Shown: positions 47,282-56,949, counted from the stretch's first letter. The stretch: 64,000 bases of DNA from Candidatus Aquidulcis sp. (GCA_020723345.1 DYJA01000023.1:1-64000); one strand, 5' to 3'. Translations and numbers: made by a program. Notes: generated from the letters alone by a model not told the origin.

Positions 47282-47734
47282 ATGTCAACACGAATCTCAG
47301 CAACGATCGTCGTGATTTTGGGGATCGCGCTTGGACTAATCGGCTGCGCGAATCCCAATCCGCAGCCGCCGGGCTTGACGCCGATTCCCTCGCTCGCGCC
47401 GGTCGCGACCGGTACACTTGTCCCCGCGCTTCAACCGTCACCGGCGGCGACGAAACCCGCGGTCACGCTCAATCCAGCCGCCGCGGCAGGCGAACAACTC
47501 TACGCGCAAAACTGCGCGACGTGTCACGGCGCGCGCGGGGAAGGCGTGACAGGACTTGGCGCCGCGCTGCGAAACAGCCAGTACATCAAGACCGCCGGAG
47601 ATCAAGCGATCTTCGCGACCATCGCGCAAGGTCGCAAGGGCACGGCGATGCCGGCGTGGCTGCAAGCGAATGGGGGAAAACTAACCGAAACGCAGATCAA
47701 CAACATCATCACGTTTCTCAAGACGCTGCAATGA
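47282..47734 (+). CDS. Class I monoheme cytochrome c lipoprotein
   Basis: Lipobox LGLIGCANP; CATCHGARGEGVTG; PAWLQANGGKLTETQINNIITFLKTL. Confidence 0.88.
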   Translation: MSTRISATIVVILGIALGLIGCANPNPQPPGLTPIPSLAPVATGTLVPALQPSPAATKPAVTLNPAAAAGEQLYAQNCATCHGARGEGVTGLGAALRNSQYIKTAGDQAIFATIAQGRKGTAMPAWLQANGGKLTETQINNIITFLKTLQ

Positions 47735-47798
47735 CAAACAAGCGGTTAGAAACCGCAGCAACAACAGCACAAAGCCGACCTGCGTCGGCTGAACGGCA

Positions 47799-48674
47799 TC
47801 ACTCCAAACGGATTCCTTCAAACAAATCGCGTTCGATGCGCGCGGGCGGCTGAGCCGGAACCGCGCGCATAAACGTTTCCTCGTTCGCAAACAATTTCTG
47901 GAACACGCGCGCGAGCGCGCCGCCCATGCTCGACAGTTGACTCGAATGGCACGCGGCGGCGCGCTCTTTTTGTTCCAACGCGTCGCCAATCGAAATGCGC
48001 GCGTGAACCGGGAAATCAAACTCGACGAGCGATTCCAGATCGATGTCGCCGTTTTTGCCAAAATGCCGTGGATCGCGTCCCAGCAATTTCAGCAAGCGCA
48101 CCGCCAGCCGCAAAAATCCGCGCGGGAATGTGGAAAAATAAAGTTTCTGCGGCGCGTGCGCCTCCCAATTCCCAATTACCACTCCCTCATCTCCCGCCAT
48201 CCGAAACGCCTCCACCGTCGCGCGATGAATCGCGATGTGATCGGGATGGCGATAGCCGCCAATCGGATCGAAGGTGATGACGACTTGCGGCTTTACGCGG
48301 CGGATGTGCGCGGCGATTTTGCGCGCGACTTGATCCGTCGGCGCGGCGGCGAGCGCGTCGGGATGATCGTTGTCCGGCGAGCCGGGCATTCCCGAATCGC
48401 GATAGCCGAGAAAATCGACCGACGCCAAACCGAGACAACCTGCCGCGCATTGCAATTCGTTCGTCCGCATCTCCGCGACCGACGCAAACCCTTTCAAATC
48501 TGGCGGCGCTTCGCCGACTTCGCCGCGCGTCGCGCAAATCAAATGCGTGCCGACGCCGTGCCGCGCGTAATGTGCGAGCGTGCCACCGGCGGCGAGTTCG
48601 TCGTCGGGATGCGCGTAGACCGCGAGCAAGACCCGACGACCGACGGCTGACCGCTGACCAAGAATGTTTGTCAT
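47799..48674 (-). CDS. PIG-L/LmbE-family deacetylase
   Basis: VYAHPDDELAAGGTLAHYARHG; GYRHPDHIAIHRATVEAF. Confidence 0.9.
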   Translation of the reverse strand: MTNILGQRSAVGRRVLLAVYAHPDDELAAGGTLAHYARHGVGTHLICATRGEVGEAPPDLKGFASVAEMRTNELQCAAGCLGLASVDFLGYRDSGMPGSPDNDHPDALAAAPTDQVARKIAAHIRRVKPQVVITFDPIGGYRHPDHIAIHRATVEAFRMAGDEGVVIGNWEAHAPQKLYFSTFPRGFLRLAVRLLKLLGRDPRHFGKNGDIDLESLVEFDFPVHARISIGDALEQKERAAACHSSQLSSMGGALARVFQKLFANEETFMRAVPAQPPARIERDLFEGIRLE

Positions 48675-48701
48675 CCGTCCTCCGTCGGCGGTCGGCGGTC
48701 G
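48636..48701. repeat. Heptad inverted pair (ACNGNTG)/(GTCGGCG)
   Basis: ACGACCGACGGCTGACCGCTGACC ... CCGTCGGCGGTCGGCGGTCGG. Confidence 0.75.
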
Positions 48702-49147
48702 GAATATCGTCTCATCACGATACCGCGGCCACCGGCGATGCGCGCGAAGATATTGACAACGCGAATGATCTTGCGAAAATATGGCGTCATTTCTTTCTTG
48801 TCAACCTTGCGAAAACCAAAACGCGCGTAGAACGATTTCAACTCATCGCGGCAGATGAGATACACATCGCCCTGCTCTTTGGCAAGCAGCGCGCGAATAA
48901 TTTCGCTCGCGACGCCTTGGCGTTGTCGTTCGGGGATCACCGCGATCGACGCGAGTTCGCGCGAGCCGTCGTCGTGCGGTTTGACCTGACCCACGCCGAC
49001 TATCATCCTGAGCGAAGTCGAAGGATCGTCATCTTCCGCGACGACAAAGCGTCGCCAGTCCAACGACATCGGATTGATCCCCGCGTCGCGGATGATGTGG
49101 TTGATCGGCGGTTGATCGGCTTGGGTGGCAGGACGGATGTGGAACAT
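48671..49147 (-). CDS. GNAT-family N-acetyltransferase
   Basis: LASIAVIPERQRQGVASEIIRALLAKEQG; FYARFGFRKVDK. Confidence 0.85.
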   Translation of the reverse strand: MFHIRPATQADQPPINHIIRDAGINPMSLDWRRFVVAEDDDPSTSLRMIVGVGQVKPHDDGSRELASIAVIPERQRQGVASEIIRALLAKEQGDVYLICRDELKSFYARFGFRKVDKKEMTPYFRKIIRVVNIFARIAGGRGIVMRRYSDRRPPTEDG

Positions 49148-49154
49148 GAATCAA

Positions 49155-49227
49155 TGTATGAAGGCGGAAGTATGAAGCATGATCTTGGCTTTATGCTTCT
49201 GCCTTCATACTTCATCCTTCATACTTT
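49155..49227. repeat. Heptad inverted pair (TATGAAG)/(CTTCATA)
   Basis: GTATGAAGGCGGAAGTATGAAGCATGATC ... CTTTATGCTTCTGCCTTCATACTTCATCCTTCATAC. Confidence 0.85.
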
Positions 49228-51060
49228 AACCGCAAACGCCATCGTGTACAAATCAAAGTACTGTCCGCGCTTTTGCAACAACTCCGCGTGCGTCCCGGCT
49301 TCCGTAATGCGCCCTTTGTCGATCACGATGATCTTGTCCGCGCGCGTGATCGTGGACAAGCGATGCGCGATCACGAACGACGTGCGATCTTTCAGCAAGC
49401 GTTCGAGCGCGGCTTGGATCACGCGCTCGGTTTGCGTGTCAACGGACGACGTCGCTTCGTCGAGAATCAGGATGCGCGGATCGGCGAGGAGCGCGCGCGC
49501 GAACGAAATCAACTGCCGCTGCCCGCCCGACAAAATCGCGCCGCCTTCGCCGACCAGCGTATCGTAGCCCTTCTCCAAGTTCATGATGAACTCGTGCGCG
49601 CCGACGGCTTGCGCGGCATCGATGATCGCGTCATCTTTTGCATCCAACGCGCCGTAGCCGATGTTGTCTTTGATCGTTCCCGAAAACAGAAACGGGTCTT
49701 GCAGGACAATGCCCATTTGGCGGCGCAAAGAATTTTGTGTGACGGTACGAATGTCGATGCCGTCGATCAACACCGCGCCCTCGGTCACATCGTAGAAACG
49801 ACTGACGAGCCGCGCGAACGTGGACTTGCCCGCGCCCGTTTCGCCGACGAGCGCGATCGTCTGCCCCGGCTCGACGCGCAGGACGATGTCTTGCAACACC
49901 GGCGTCGGATCGTCCGAGTAGTGAAAGCCGACGTGATCGAACACGACTTGGCCGCGAATCGTCGGCATTTCGCGCGCATCGGGCGCGTCCTTGACTTCGA
50001 TGGGCGTGTCGAGCAGTTCAAAGATGCGCTCGGACGACGCCATCGCGGCTTGGAAATTATTGTAGCGCTGCGCGAGATCGCGAATCGGGTTGAAAAAGCG
50101 ATCGATGTACAGCGCGAACGCGACGAGCGTACCGGCGGTGAACGTCGTACCGATGCCAAACGCGCCCAGCACCGCGAGTCCGCCGACGTAAACCACTAGT
50201 CCAAGCGCGACCGTGCCGATGAAATCCACCGTCGGGAAAAAAACGGAGATGGTTAGCGCGGCGACGTTGGACGCGCGCAAATGATTGCCATTCACTTCGC
50301 GCGCAAAGACCTCGTAGTTGTAATCCTCGCGCGAGAACGATTGCACGACGCGCACGCCGACGATGTTTTCGTTCAGCACCGCGTTCACCCAGCCAACGGC
50401 GGAGCGCACCTTGCGATAATTCTCGCGCGCGCGGCGACGAAAGATTTCGGTCGCGACTGCCATCAGCGGCAAGACGATCAGCGAAAGCAAGGTCAATTGC
50501 CAATTGAGGAAGAACATCGCCGCGAGCGTGCCGAAGAGATCGAAGAAATCGCGCGCGACCGCGACGACTGCCCACGTGATCAACTCGCGCAGAACATTAA
50601 CGTCGTTGATGACGCGCGAGATGAGCCGCCCGACCGCGTAGCGGCTGAAAAAGCCGAGCGAAAGTACCTGCAAGTGATCGAACAACTCGCGGCGCAGATC
50701 GAAGATGACGCTCTGCCCCGTGACCGCCATCGTCCGCACGCGAAAGAACGTGCCGATCCAGAACGCGACGGACGACAGCAAGTACAGCGCGACCGCTTGT
50801 TGCAGCACGCCGACGTTGCCCGCCGCGATGCCGCCGTCGAGCGCGACTTTGATGAGATACGGTCCTGCGATGTACACGCTCATCGCGAAAAACATCCACG
50901 CGAGCGCGCCGATGACTTGCCATTTGTACGGCAGCAAATAGCGTGCCAGCCGCCGCGCGAGTTTGGGATCGTACGCCTTGCCGATGATGCTATCTTCGTC
51001 AGGGCGCGCGGGGAGGGAGCGGGGCTTGGGTTTTGGTTGGGTGGTGGTTGCAATGGTCAT
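49219..51060 (-). CDS. ABC transporter, fused permease/ATPase (exporter type)
   Basis: ABC TM domain; GETGAGKSTFARLVSRFYD, LSGGQRQLISFARALLADPRILILDEATSSVD. Confidence 0.93.
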   Translation of the reverse strand: MTIATTTQPKPKPRSLPARPDEDSIIGKAYDPKLARRLARYLLPYKWQVIGALAWMFFAMSVYIAGPYLIKVALDGGIAAGNVGVLQQAVALYLLSSVAFWIGTFFRVRTMAVTGQSVIFDLRRELFDHLQVLSLGFFSRYAVGRLISRVINDVNVLRELITWAVVAVARDFFDLFGTLAAMFFLNWQLTLLSLIVLPLMAVATEIFRRRARENYRKVRSAVGWVNAVLNENIVGVRVVQSFSREDYNYEVFAREVNGNHLRASNVAALTISVFFPTVDFIGTVALGLVVYVGGLAVLGAFGIGTTFTAGTLVAFALYIDRFFNPIRDLAQRYNNFQAAMASSERIFELLDTPIEVKDAPDAREMPTIRGQVVFDHVGFHYSDDPTPVLQDIVLRVEPGQTIALVGETGAGKSTFARLVSRFYDVTEGAVLIDGIDIRTVTQNSLRRQMGIVLQDPFLFSGTIKDNIGYGALDAKDDAIIDAAQAVGAHEFIMNLEKGYDTLVGEGGAILSGGQRQLISFARALLADPRILILDEATSSVDTQTERVIQAALERLLKDRTSFVIAHRLSTITRADKIIVIDKGRITEAGTHAELLQKRGQYFDLYTMAFAVKV

Positions 51061-51276
51061 GGTTGGTTGCCAACAATCATTGCGCCGAGTCCTTCCGCGT
51101 ATTCGAGAAAAGTCTGTAGCTCGAGGTCACCGTAGTGGAAAACCCTCTGGAATACTTGGTCTTGCTCTGGCGTCAATGGAAATCGGTCACTGACACTTTC
51201 AAAAGAATCGCTTGGTCGGATAGAACGCACAGGGATCACTTTCACTTGATCAAATAGACTTTATCGGCAATAATTT

Positions 51277-51353
51277 TGGACACTGATAAACACAGATGCA
51301 CACAGATTGAAAACCTAGAGATCAGTGTTAATCAGTGTTAATCTGTGTCCAAA
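51277..51353. repeat. Decamer element (ATCAGTGTTA)n with inverted arm
   Basis: ATCAGTGTTA at 51321, 51331, ATCTGTGTCC at 51341; inverted GGACACTGATAAACACAGATGCACACAGATTG. Confidence 0.85.
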
Positions 51354-51593
51354 TTCTGGATTGGGTTTATTTCCGATAATGTCTAATTTATACCAGACAG
51401 CAGTCGAGAAATTTGTGAATCCGTAGCTACCAGAGATCCCAAATTTCAAGCCATCTTCGCTTCTTACAATTGCCCCCGAAAGCGAATTACACCCGACCAC
51501 TCAAGGGACAATATCAAAATTACAAACAGCCATCAACGACATTGCGCTAATGGCTGTCTGCCTCGTGAAGCTCTGCCTAGATCAATGAATGAA

Positions 51594-51806
51594 TCAGGCC
51601 ACTTTCACTACGTTCGCGGCTTGTGGTCCCTTCGGGCTTTCTTCGATGACGAATTCCACCTTGTCCCCTTCACTCAAGGACTTGTACCCTTCCGACTGGA
51701 TCGCGGAAAAATGGACGAACACGTCTTTCCCGCCGTCGTGGGCGATAAAGCCATAGCCCTTGGAGTTGTTGAACCACTTGACCGTACCCTGGATACGATC
51801 CGCCAT
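51594..51806 (-). CDS. Cold-shock (CspA-family) protein
   Basis: [60 protein letters not shown]. Confidence 0.95.
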   Translation of the reverse strand: MADRIQGTVKWFNNSKGYGFIAHDGGKDVFVHFSAIQSEGYKSLSEGDKVEFVIEESPKGPQAANVVKVA

Positions 51807-51854
51807 GCTGACTAACACCCCCCTCTGCGAAAAGTTGGAAAAGATGAGATAAAT

Positions 51855-51902
51855 ACAAAACAAAACTCGCCAAGGCACATACTGTCTCTCTGCCTTGGCG
51901 AG
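51855..51902 (-). terminator. Intrinsic terminator/attenuator hairpin in the csp leader
   Basis: CTCGCCAAGGCA (51866-51877) / TGCCTTGGCGAG (51891-51902); minus strand continues TTTTGTTTTGTATTT. Confidence 0.85.
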
Positions 51903-51949
51903 CCAAACGATCACAACACCAGACGCGCGACGAGCATCCTTGCGTCTGC

Positions 51950-51978
51950 ATTATCACACAAACCCAGGTCGATGTCAA
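51950..51978 (-). promoter_or_regulatory. csp promoter TTGACA-17-(TGT)GATAAT
   Basis: -35 51973-51978, -10 51950-51955 with extended -10 TG. Confidence 0.8.
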
Positions 51979-52009
51979 GGATTTTTAGGTTTAATTATTT
52001 TAACCTTGA

Positions 52010-52900
52010 TTACCCTTTGCTCTCCCCCGCTGTTTCCGCCGCATAGCCGATGAACGGCTTGAGCAAGTTGGTAAATTCCGCCGGGAAAATGAACTTGGTC
52101 GCGGGACTCGCGCCCAACGCTTTGAGCGTCTCCAAATATTGGAGCGACATCGTCTTGGCGTCAATCCCCTTCGCCGCGCTAAAGATTTGCTCCAGCGCTT
52201 GCGAGTACCCTTGCGCCGCGAGAATGCGCGCTTGCTTTTCGCCTTCCGCGCGCAAAATCGCCGATTGCTTGTCACCTTCCGCGACGGTGACGGTCGCCTG
52301 CTTCTTGCCTTCGGCTTCGGTCACGACGGCGCGGCGCGTTCGTTCCGCCGACATCTGCCGCGTCATCGCTTCCTGAATCTCGCGCGGCGGCAAGATCTCG
52401 CGAATTTCGACCGCGGTCACTTTGTTGCCCCAACGCCCGGTCACTTCGTCGAGTTTGGTGCGGAGGACGGTGTTGATATGCTCGCGCTGCGCCAGCACAT
52501 CGTCCAGCATAATGTCGCCGATCACCGCGCGCAGCGTCGTCGTCGCGATGCCTTGTGACGCGCCGGCAAAGTTGCCGACTTGCACCACGCTCGCGACCGG
52601 ATCAACCACCTTCCAGTAAATCAGGAAATCAACCGAGATGTTCGCGTTGTCCCGGGTGATCGTTGACTGCGCGGGCACTTCGAGAAATTGCTCACGCAAA
52701 TCCACCCACTGCGCGGTCTCGATGAACGGGACCAGAAAGACCAGCCCGGGTCCCCGCGCGCCCACGCACTTGCCCAGCCGAAACACGACCAAGCGTTGAT
52801 ACTCGCGCACGATCTTGATCGCCATCGCGAACAGCATAATCGCGAACAAGACGAGAAAAACGCCGCTGCACGATAAAAGTGTAGCCGTCTGCGCGTTCAT
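52010..52900 (-). CDS. SPFH/band-7 (slipin/stomatin-like) protein
   Basis: REYQRLVVFRLGKCVGARGPGLVFLVPFIE; TRDNANISVDFLIYWKVVDP; slipin-type organisation. Confidence 0.93.
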   Translation of the reverse strand: MNAQTATLLSCSGVFLVLFAIMLFAMAIKIVREYQRLVVFRLGKCVGARGPGLVFLVPFIETAQWVDLREQFLEVPAQSTITRDNANISVDFLIYWKVVDPVASVVQVGNFAGASQGIATTTLRAVIGDIMLDDVLAQREHINTVLRTKLDEVTGRWGNKVTAVEIREILPPREIQEAMTRQMSAERTRRAVVTEAEGKKQATVTVAEGDKQSAILRAEGEKQARILAAQGYSQALEQIFSAAKGIDAKTMSLQYLETLKALGASPATKFIFPAEFTNLLKPFIGYAAETAGESKG

Positions 52901-52944
52901 AAGTGAATCCTCCTTTGGGATGTAGGGCAAGTTTGAAACTTGCC

Positions 52945-54330
52945 CTACTTTTTCACGACTTTGAGTCGCAGTCCTTCGACTTGAACGACCTTGACTGGCT
53001 CGCCTTTCTGGATCGAACCTTCCTGCGCTTCGGCAGACCAATCCTCTCCCTTCACATACGCCAGTCCGCTCGGCGCAATGTCCGTGAGCGCGGTGCCCGT
53101 CGCGCCGATCAGCGCTTCCGCGCCGCTCAAAACCGGATACCGATGCCCGCGCACCGCCGCGCCGAGAATGAACAGGAAGAACGCGGTCATCGCGCCCGCC
53201 ATTACCAAAATAAACCACGGCGAAACCGAAATCGCCGGCATCGTCGGCGGCTGCGGCGTCAACGGCATAAAGAGCAGCATCGCGCCGAGCACGAACATCA
53301 CGACCGCGCCGCCGGTCAACACGACGCTGTTCACTTTCACATCAATCGCAAACGTGATCACCGAGAGAATGATCAGAATCACGCCGCCCCAATTGAAGGG
53401 CAGACTGCCGAGCGCGACCGACGCAAAGACCAAACAGATCACGCCGACGACCGCCGGAAACGTCGCGCCGGGATTGTACACCTCGACGACGAGCGCGAGC
53501 AGACCCAGACTGAGCAAGAACGCCGCGATAGTTGGATCGACGAGCGTGTGCAGGATGAGTTCCGGAATGTTCATGTCAACGGGATTAATTCCGGCGCGCC
53601 GCGTGTTCAAAGTTAGTTCGCCTGCCGCCGTCTTGACCGACTTGCCATCGATTTTGTTCAACAGGTCGTTCAAATCGTTCGCGATCAGATCGATGACCTT
53701 GAGATCGAGCGCTTCCTGCGCGGTTGCCGCGAGACTATCTTTGACCGCTCTGCCCGCCCAATCCGCGTTGCGTCCGCGCTGTTTGGCGATGCCTTGAATG
53801 ATCGATACGGAAAAATTCGTGACCTTGTCGCGCGCGTCGCCTTCGATATCCTGCCCGCTCGAACTAACCGGATGCGCCGCGCCAATCGTCGTGCCCGGCG
53901 CCATCGCCGCGATATTCGCCGCCATCGTGATAAACGTTCCCGCCGACCCCGCCCACGCGCCTTGCGGATGAACAAAGACGACGATGGGCACACGCGCGTT
54001 CAACATTCGCGTGGTGATGTTCTGCGTCGCGTTGAGCGCGCCGCCGGGCGTGTTCAAGACGATCACCAGCGCTTGCGCGCCATCTTGTTCCGCCAACCCG
54101 ATCCCGCGATTGATGTACGCGTCGATCCACGTGTCAATCGCCCCGGTCACCGTGATCACGTCGACGTGCGCGCCGGTCTGCGCGCGCGCGATAGTCGGCA
54201 GCGCGAACGCCAGCGCGATCAAGCCAATAGCAACTCCGATCCAGAAACGTGCGTTCGTAGTATGCGCTTCAGCGCACGGGGTGGCGATGAATCGCCCACT
54301 ACGAGCGCGCGAGTTTCGTGGCGCTAACAT
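52945..54330 (-). CDS. NfeD-family membrane-bound serine protease
   Basis: DVITVTGAIDTWIDAYINRGI, LNTPGGALNATQNI, GAWAGSAGTFITMAA; C-terminal NfeD OB domain; next to SPFH. Confidence 0.9.
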   Translation of the reverse strand: MLAPRNSRARSGRFIATPCAEAHTTNARFWIGVAIGLIALAFALPTIARAQTGAHVDVITVTGAIDTWIDAYINRGIGLAEQDGAQALVIVLNTPGGALNATQNITTRMLNARVPIVVFVHPQGAWAGSAGTFITMAANIAAMAPGTTIGAAHPVSSSGQDIEGDARDKVTNFSVSIIQGIAKQRGRNADWAGRAVKDSLAATAQEALDLKVIDLIANDLNDLLNKIDGKSVKTAAGELTLNTRRAGINPVDMNIPELILHTLVDPTIAAFLLSLGLLALVVEVYNPGATFPAVVGVICLVFASVALGSLPFNWGGVILIILSVITFAIDVKVNSVVLTGGAVVMFVLGAMLLFMPLTPQPPTMPAISVSPWFILVMAGAMTAFFLFILGAAVRGHRYPVLSGAEALIGATGTALTDIAPSGLAYVKGEDWSAEAQEGSIQKGEPVKVVQVEGLRLKVVKK

Positions 54331-54404
54331 ACCACCGCGCGATATGAATTCTCGCCATAACTTTTGCATCAGGCACCTCAAGCGCGAAACGCAAAACACC
54401 TTCG

Positions 54405-54434
54405 CATCTCACGCATCACGCAACACGCAATACG
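54405..54434. repeat. Heptad array (CACGCAW)n
   Basis: Units at 54410, 54417, 54424, 54431. Confidence 0.75.
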
Positions 54435-54436
54435 TT

Positions 54437-55762
54437 TCACTGCACCTTCTGCCAATCGATCACAATATGACAGCCCTTGACATTCGCGCCGGGATAATAG
54501 ACGAGCGTATCTTCCGAGATCGGTGTTTTGTTGTCCGCGCCTAAAAGGACGACGTGCAACACGCGCGGGTCTTTGCCCAACACAAACTGGTATTGCCCGT
54601 TCGCGTTCGTGCGCGTACTGACGAGCGGAATATCGTCCGTGGAATAACCGACCACTACATTCGCCAGCGGACGCCCCAACGCGTCGCGCACAGTGCCGGT
54701 CAGATCGCCCACGCCGGTACAGGGCTTGTCCGTCGCCGTCGAAGTTTTCCGCGAGTAACTCTCCGGCGCCGCCGTGCCGCTCGGGACTGGCGTGACGCCG
54801 GAGGCGGGCGTGCCTGCCGGCAAAAGCGTGCCCGTCGGTGTGGGCGTCGTCAGTTTCTTGCAAATCGTCTGCGCTTGCGCGCGTTTCTGCGCGATTTGTG
54901 GATCATTGGTCAGCGCGAGCGCGCCGTCGTATTCGCGCTGCGCCAGCGCCCACGCGCCTTCCTTGCACGCCTTGTCGCCGTACTGCAAATGCGCGTCGAA
55001 CAATTTGCGCTTGACGTCGTCGTAATTCGGATCTTGCTGATAGAGCGCGGAAAATTTCTGCACCGCGGTCTGCCAATTAAAGCCGACGGCTTGCTGCCCT
55101 TCGAGGTACAACTCCGCCATATCGCGTTGCCGCTTGACTTCGGGATCGTTGTTGCGAATCGCCAGTGCCGATTCAAAACGCTCGCGCGCGATTTCGATCT
55201 GTCCGGACGCGACAGCGGCTTTGCCGGAATTGACGTACGCCTCGTACAACAAATCGTTCACTTCGCTTTGGCGATAACCGGCTTGGAGCGTCCGCAGTTG
55301 TTCCAAGCGTGTGATCGCGTCGCTCCACTGCTTTTGCGCGATCAAACCGCGCGCTTCGTCGAACATCGCGGCGACGACGCGATCTTGCTGGGGCGCGCCG
55401 GGCGTACCGCCGCCGTTCGGTTTCTGCAATTCGCTCAGTTTTTGCCGCGCCGGTTCGTACGCCGCATCGTACTTGAGCGCGATTTCAAATTCGCTGCGCG
55501 CGAGTTCAGGATATTTTTCGGCGAGATAACCCAAGCCGCGATTGAAATGGATGATCGCGGCTTCGTGATTTTGCGCCTGTAATTCTTGATAACCGACGAT
55601 CGCGCCCAATCCGCCGGGCACCACCACCGCGCTCGTCACGCACACGAATAATCCCACCAGCAAAACCGCGGCGACATTCAAGCCGCGCCGCCTAGGCGCG
55701 GAGAACCTGCCAAAGTGTGATTCGGTTTCCAAAACGGAATCGCTCTGCATCTTTGAAATCAA
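54437..55762 (-). CDS. TPR-repeat membrane protein with C-terminal carboxypeptidase-regulatory-like domain
   Basis: HFNRGLGYLAEKYPELARSEFEIALKYDAAYEPA TPR; DLTGTVRDALGRPLANVVVGYSTDDIPLVSTRTNANGQYQF. Confidence 0.82.
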   Translation of the reverse strand: MISKMQSDSVLETESHFGRFSAPRRRGLNVAAVLLVGLFVCVTSAVVVPGGLGAIVGYQELQAQNHEAAIIHFNRGLGYLAEKYPELARSEFEIALKYDAAYEPARQKLSELQKPNGGGTPGAPQQDRVVAAMFDEARGLIAQKQWSDAITRLEQLRTLQAGYRQSEVNDLLYEAYVNSGKAAVASGQIEIARERFESALAIRNNDPEVKRQRDMAELYLEGQQAVGFNWQTAVQKFSALYQQDPNYDDVKRKLFDAHLQYGDKACKEGAWALAQREYDGALALTNDPQIAQKRAQAQTICKKLTTPTPTGTLLPAGTPASGVTPVPSGTAAPESYSRKTSTATDKPCTGVGDLTGTVRDALGRPLANVVVGYSTDDIPLVSTRTNANGQYQFVLGKDPRVLHVVLLGADNKTPISEDTLVYYPGANVKGCHIVIDWQKVQ

Positions 55763-55853
55763 TTATAGCCCTTATCGCACAAATACGCAATTGGCGGCAA
55801 GTTGAATTTTTGACATGCGACGCGCTGTGGAATACAATGAAGATGACTCCTCC

Positions 55854-56873
55854 ATGTTACTCGTCCTTGTCTTTGCCATTGGATTTCTGATCGCACTCGT
55901 CCTCACGCCACTCACTGCGCGCCTCGCCTTGCGCACCGGCGCAGTCGACCGACCACGCAACCGCCATCGGCACGCCCAGCCCACGCCGAAACTCGGCGGA
56001 TTGCCGCTCTTTGTCGCATTGTGCGCGGCGATTGGCGTTTCGCTGCTGTACCCGCGTACCGACGCGTACGAAATGCCGCGCCTCGCCGGACTTTTCCTCG
56101 GCAGCGCGCTGATGTTCATGGTCGGCGCGTACGACGATCACCGCGAACTTTCGGCATTGCCACAACTCGTCGCGCAAACGATCGCGGCGGGCATCGCCGT
56201 CGCATCCGGCGTGTTGATCCGCGAAATTTCCAATCCCTTCGACGGGCAACCGATTCCTTTCGAAACCTGGTTTGCCGCGCTGATCACGCTCTTTTGGCTC
56301 GTCGGCATGATCAACACGATCAATTGGCTCGACGGGATCGACGGGCTCGCGGCGGGCGTCGTCGTCATTGCGGGCTTTATGCTTTTCGTCCACACGTTTC
56401 ACCTGGGACAAAACTCGCTCGCGCTGTTGGCGCTCGCGCTGATCGGCAGTGTGTTGGGTTTTCTCCTTTTCAATTTCTATCCGGCGCAGATGTTCATGGG
56501 TGGCGCGGGCGCGAACGTGTTGGGATTCGCGCTCGGCGCGCTCTCGATCATCGGCGGCGCGAAAGTGGGCACCGCGCTCCTCGTGCTCGGCATTCCGATT
56601 CTCGACGTCGCGTGGCAAATCATCAATCGACTGCGCGCGGGCAAGTCGCCTTTTTCGGCGGACCGGGGACACTTGCACCATCGCCTGCTCGATTTGGGCG
56701 TACCGCAGCGCGCGATCGTTTTTTTCTATTACGCGCTCTCCGGTCTTTTCGGCGCGCTCGCGCTGATTCTGCCCAGCGGCATTTACAAATTGATCGCGCT
56801 CGGCGTGATCGGCACGGGCGCCGTGTTGTTATTAATCAATCTCAGCAGCCATTCGCCTCGTCGAGTCGATTGA
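55854..56873 (+). CDS. MraY/WecA-like UDP-GlcNAc-type glycosyl-1-phosphate transferase
   Basis: TPKLGGLPLF; GAYDDHREL; NTINWLDGIDGLAAGVVVIA; DRGHLHHRLLDLG. Confidence 0.92.
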   Translation: MLLVLVFAIGFLIALVLTPLTARLALRTGAVDRPRNRHRHAQPTPKLGGLPLFVALCAAIGVSLLYPRTDAYEMPRLAGLFLGSALMFMVGAYDDHRELSALPQLVAQTIAAGIAVASGVLIREISNPFDGQPIPFETWFAALITLFWLVGMINTINWLDGIDGLAAGVVVIAGFMLFVHTFHLGQNSLALLALALIGSVLGFLLFNFYPAQMFMGGAGANVLGFALGALSIIGGAKVGTALLVLGIPILDVAWQIINRLRAGKSPFSADRGHLHHRLLDLGVPQRAIVFFYYALSGLFGALALILPSGIYKLIALGVIGTGAVLLLINLSSHSPRRVD

Positions 56874-56890
56874 GTAGGAGTCCATTCCTA

Positions 56891-56919
56891 TTGTGGCAAC
56901 GCAGAAGGAAAAGTATAAT
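56891..56919 (+). promoter_or_regulatory. Candidate promoter TTGTGG-17-TATAAT upstream of the tandem riboswitch
   Basis: Consensus -10 at 56914-56919. Confidence 0.55.
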
Positions 56920-56949
56920 GCAAGCATAAAGATTTCATAGACCTGCTTC

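Noticed and set aside
51057-51245. 62-aa ORF overlapping the ABC transporter start
   Set aside because: Plausible composition but no homology recognised; not enough support to call a gene.
51315-51500. 61-aa minus-strand ORF
   Set aside because: No RBS or domain, overlaps the 10-nt repeat element; region looks like low-GC intergenic or decayed DNA.
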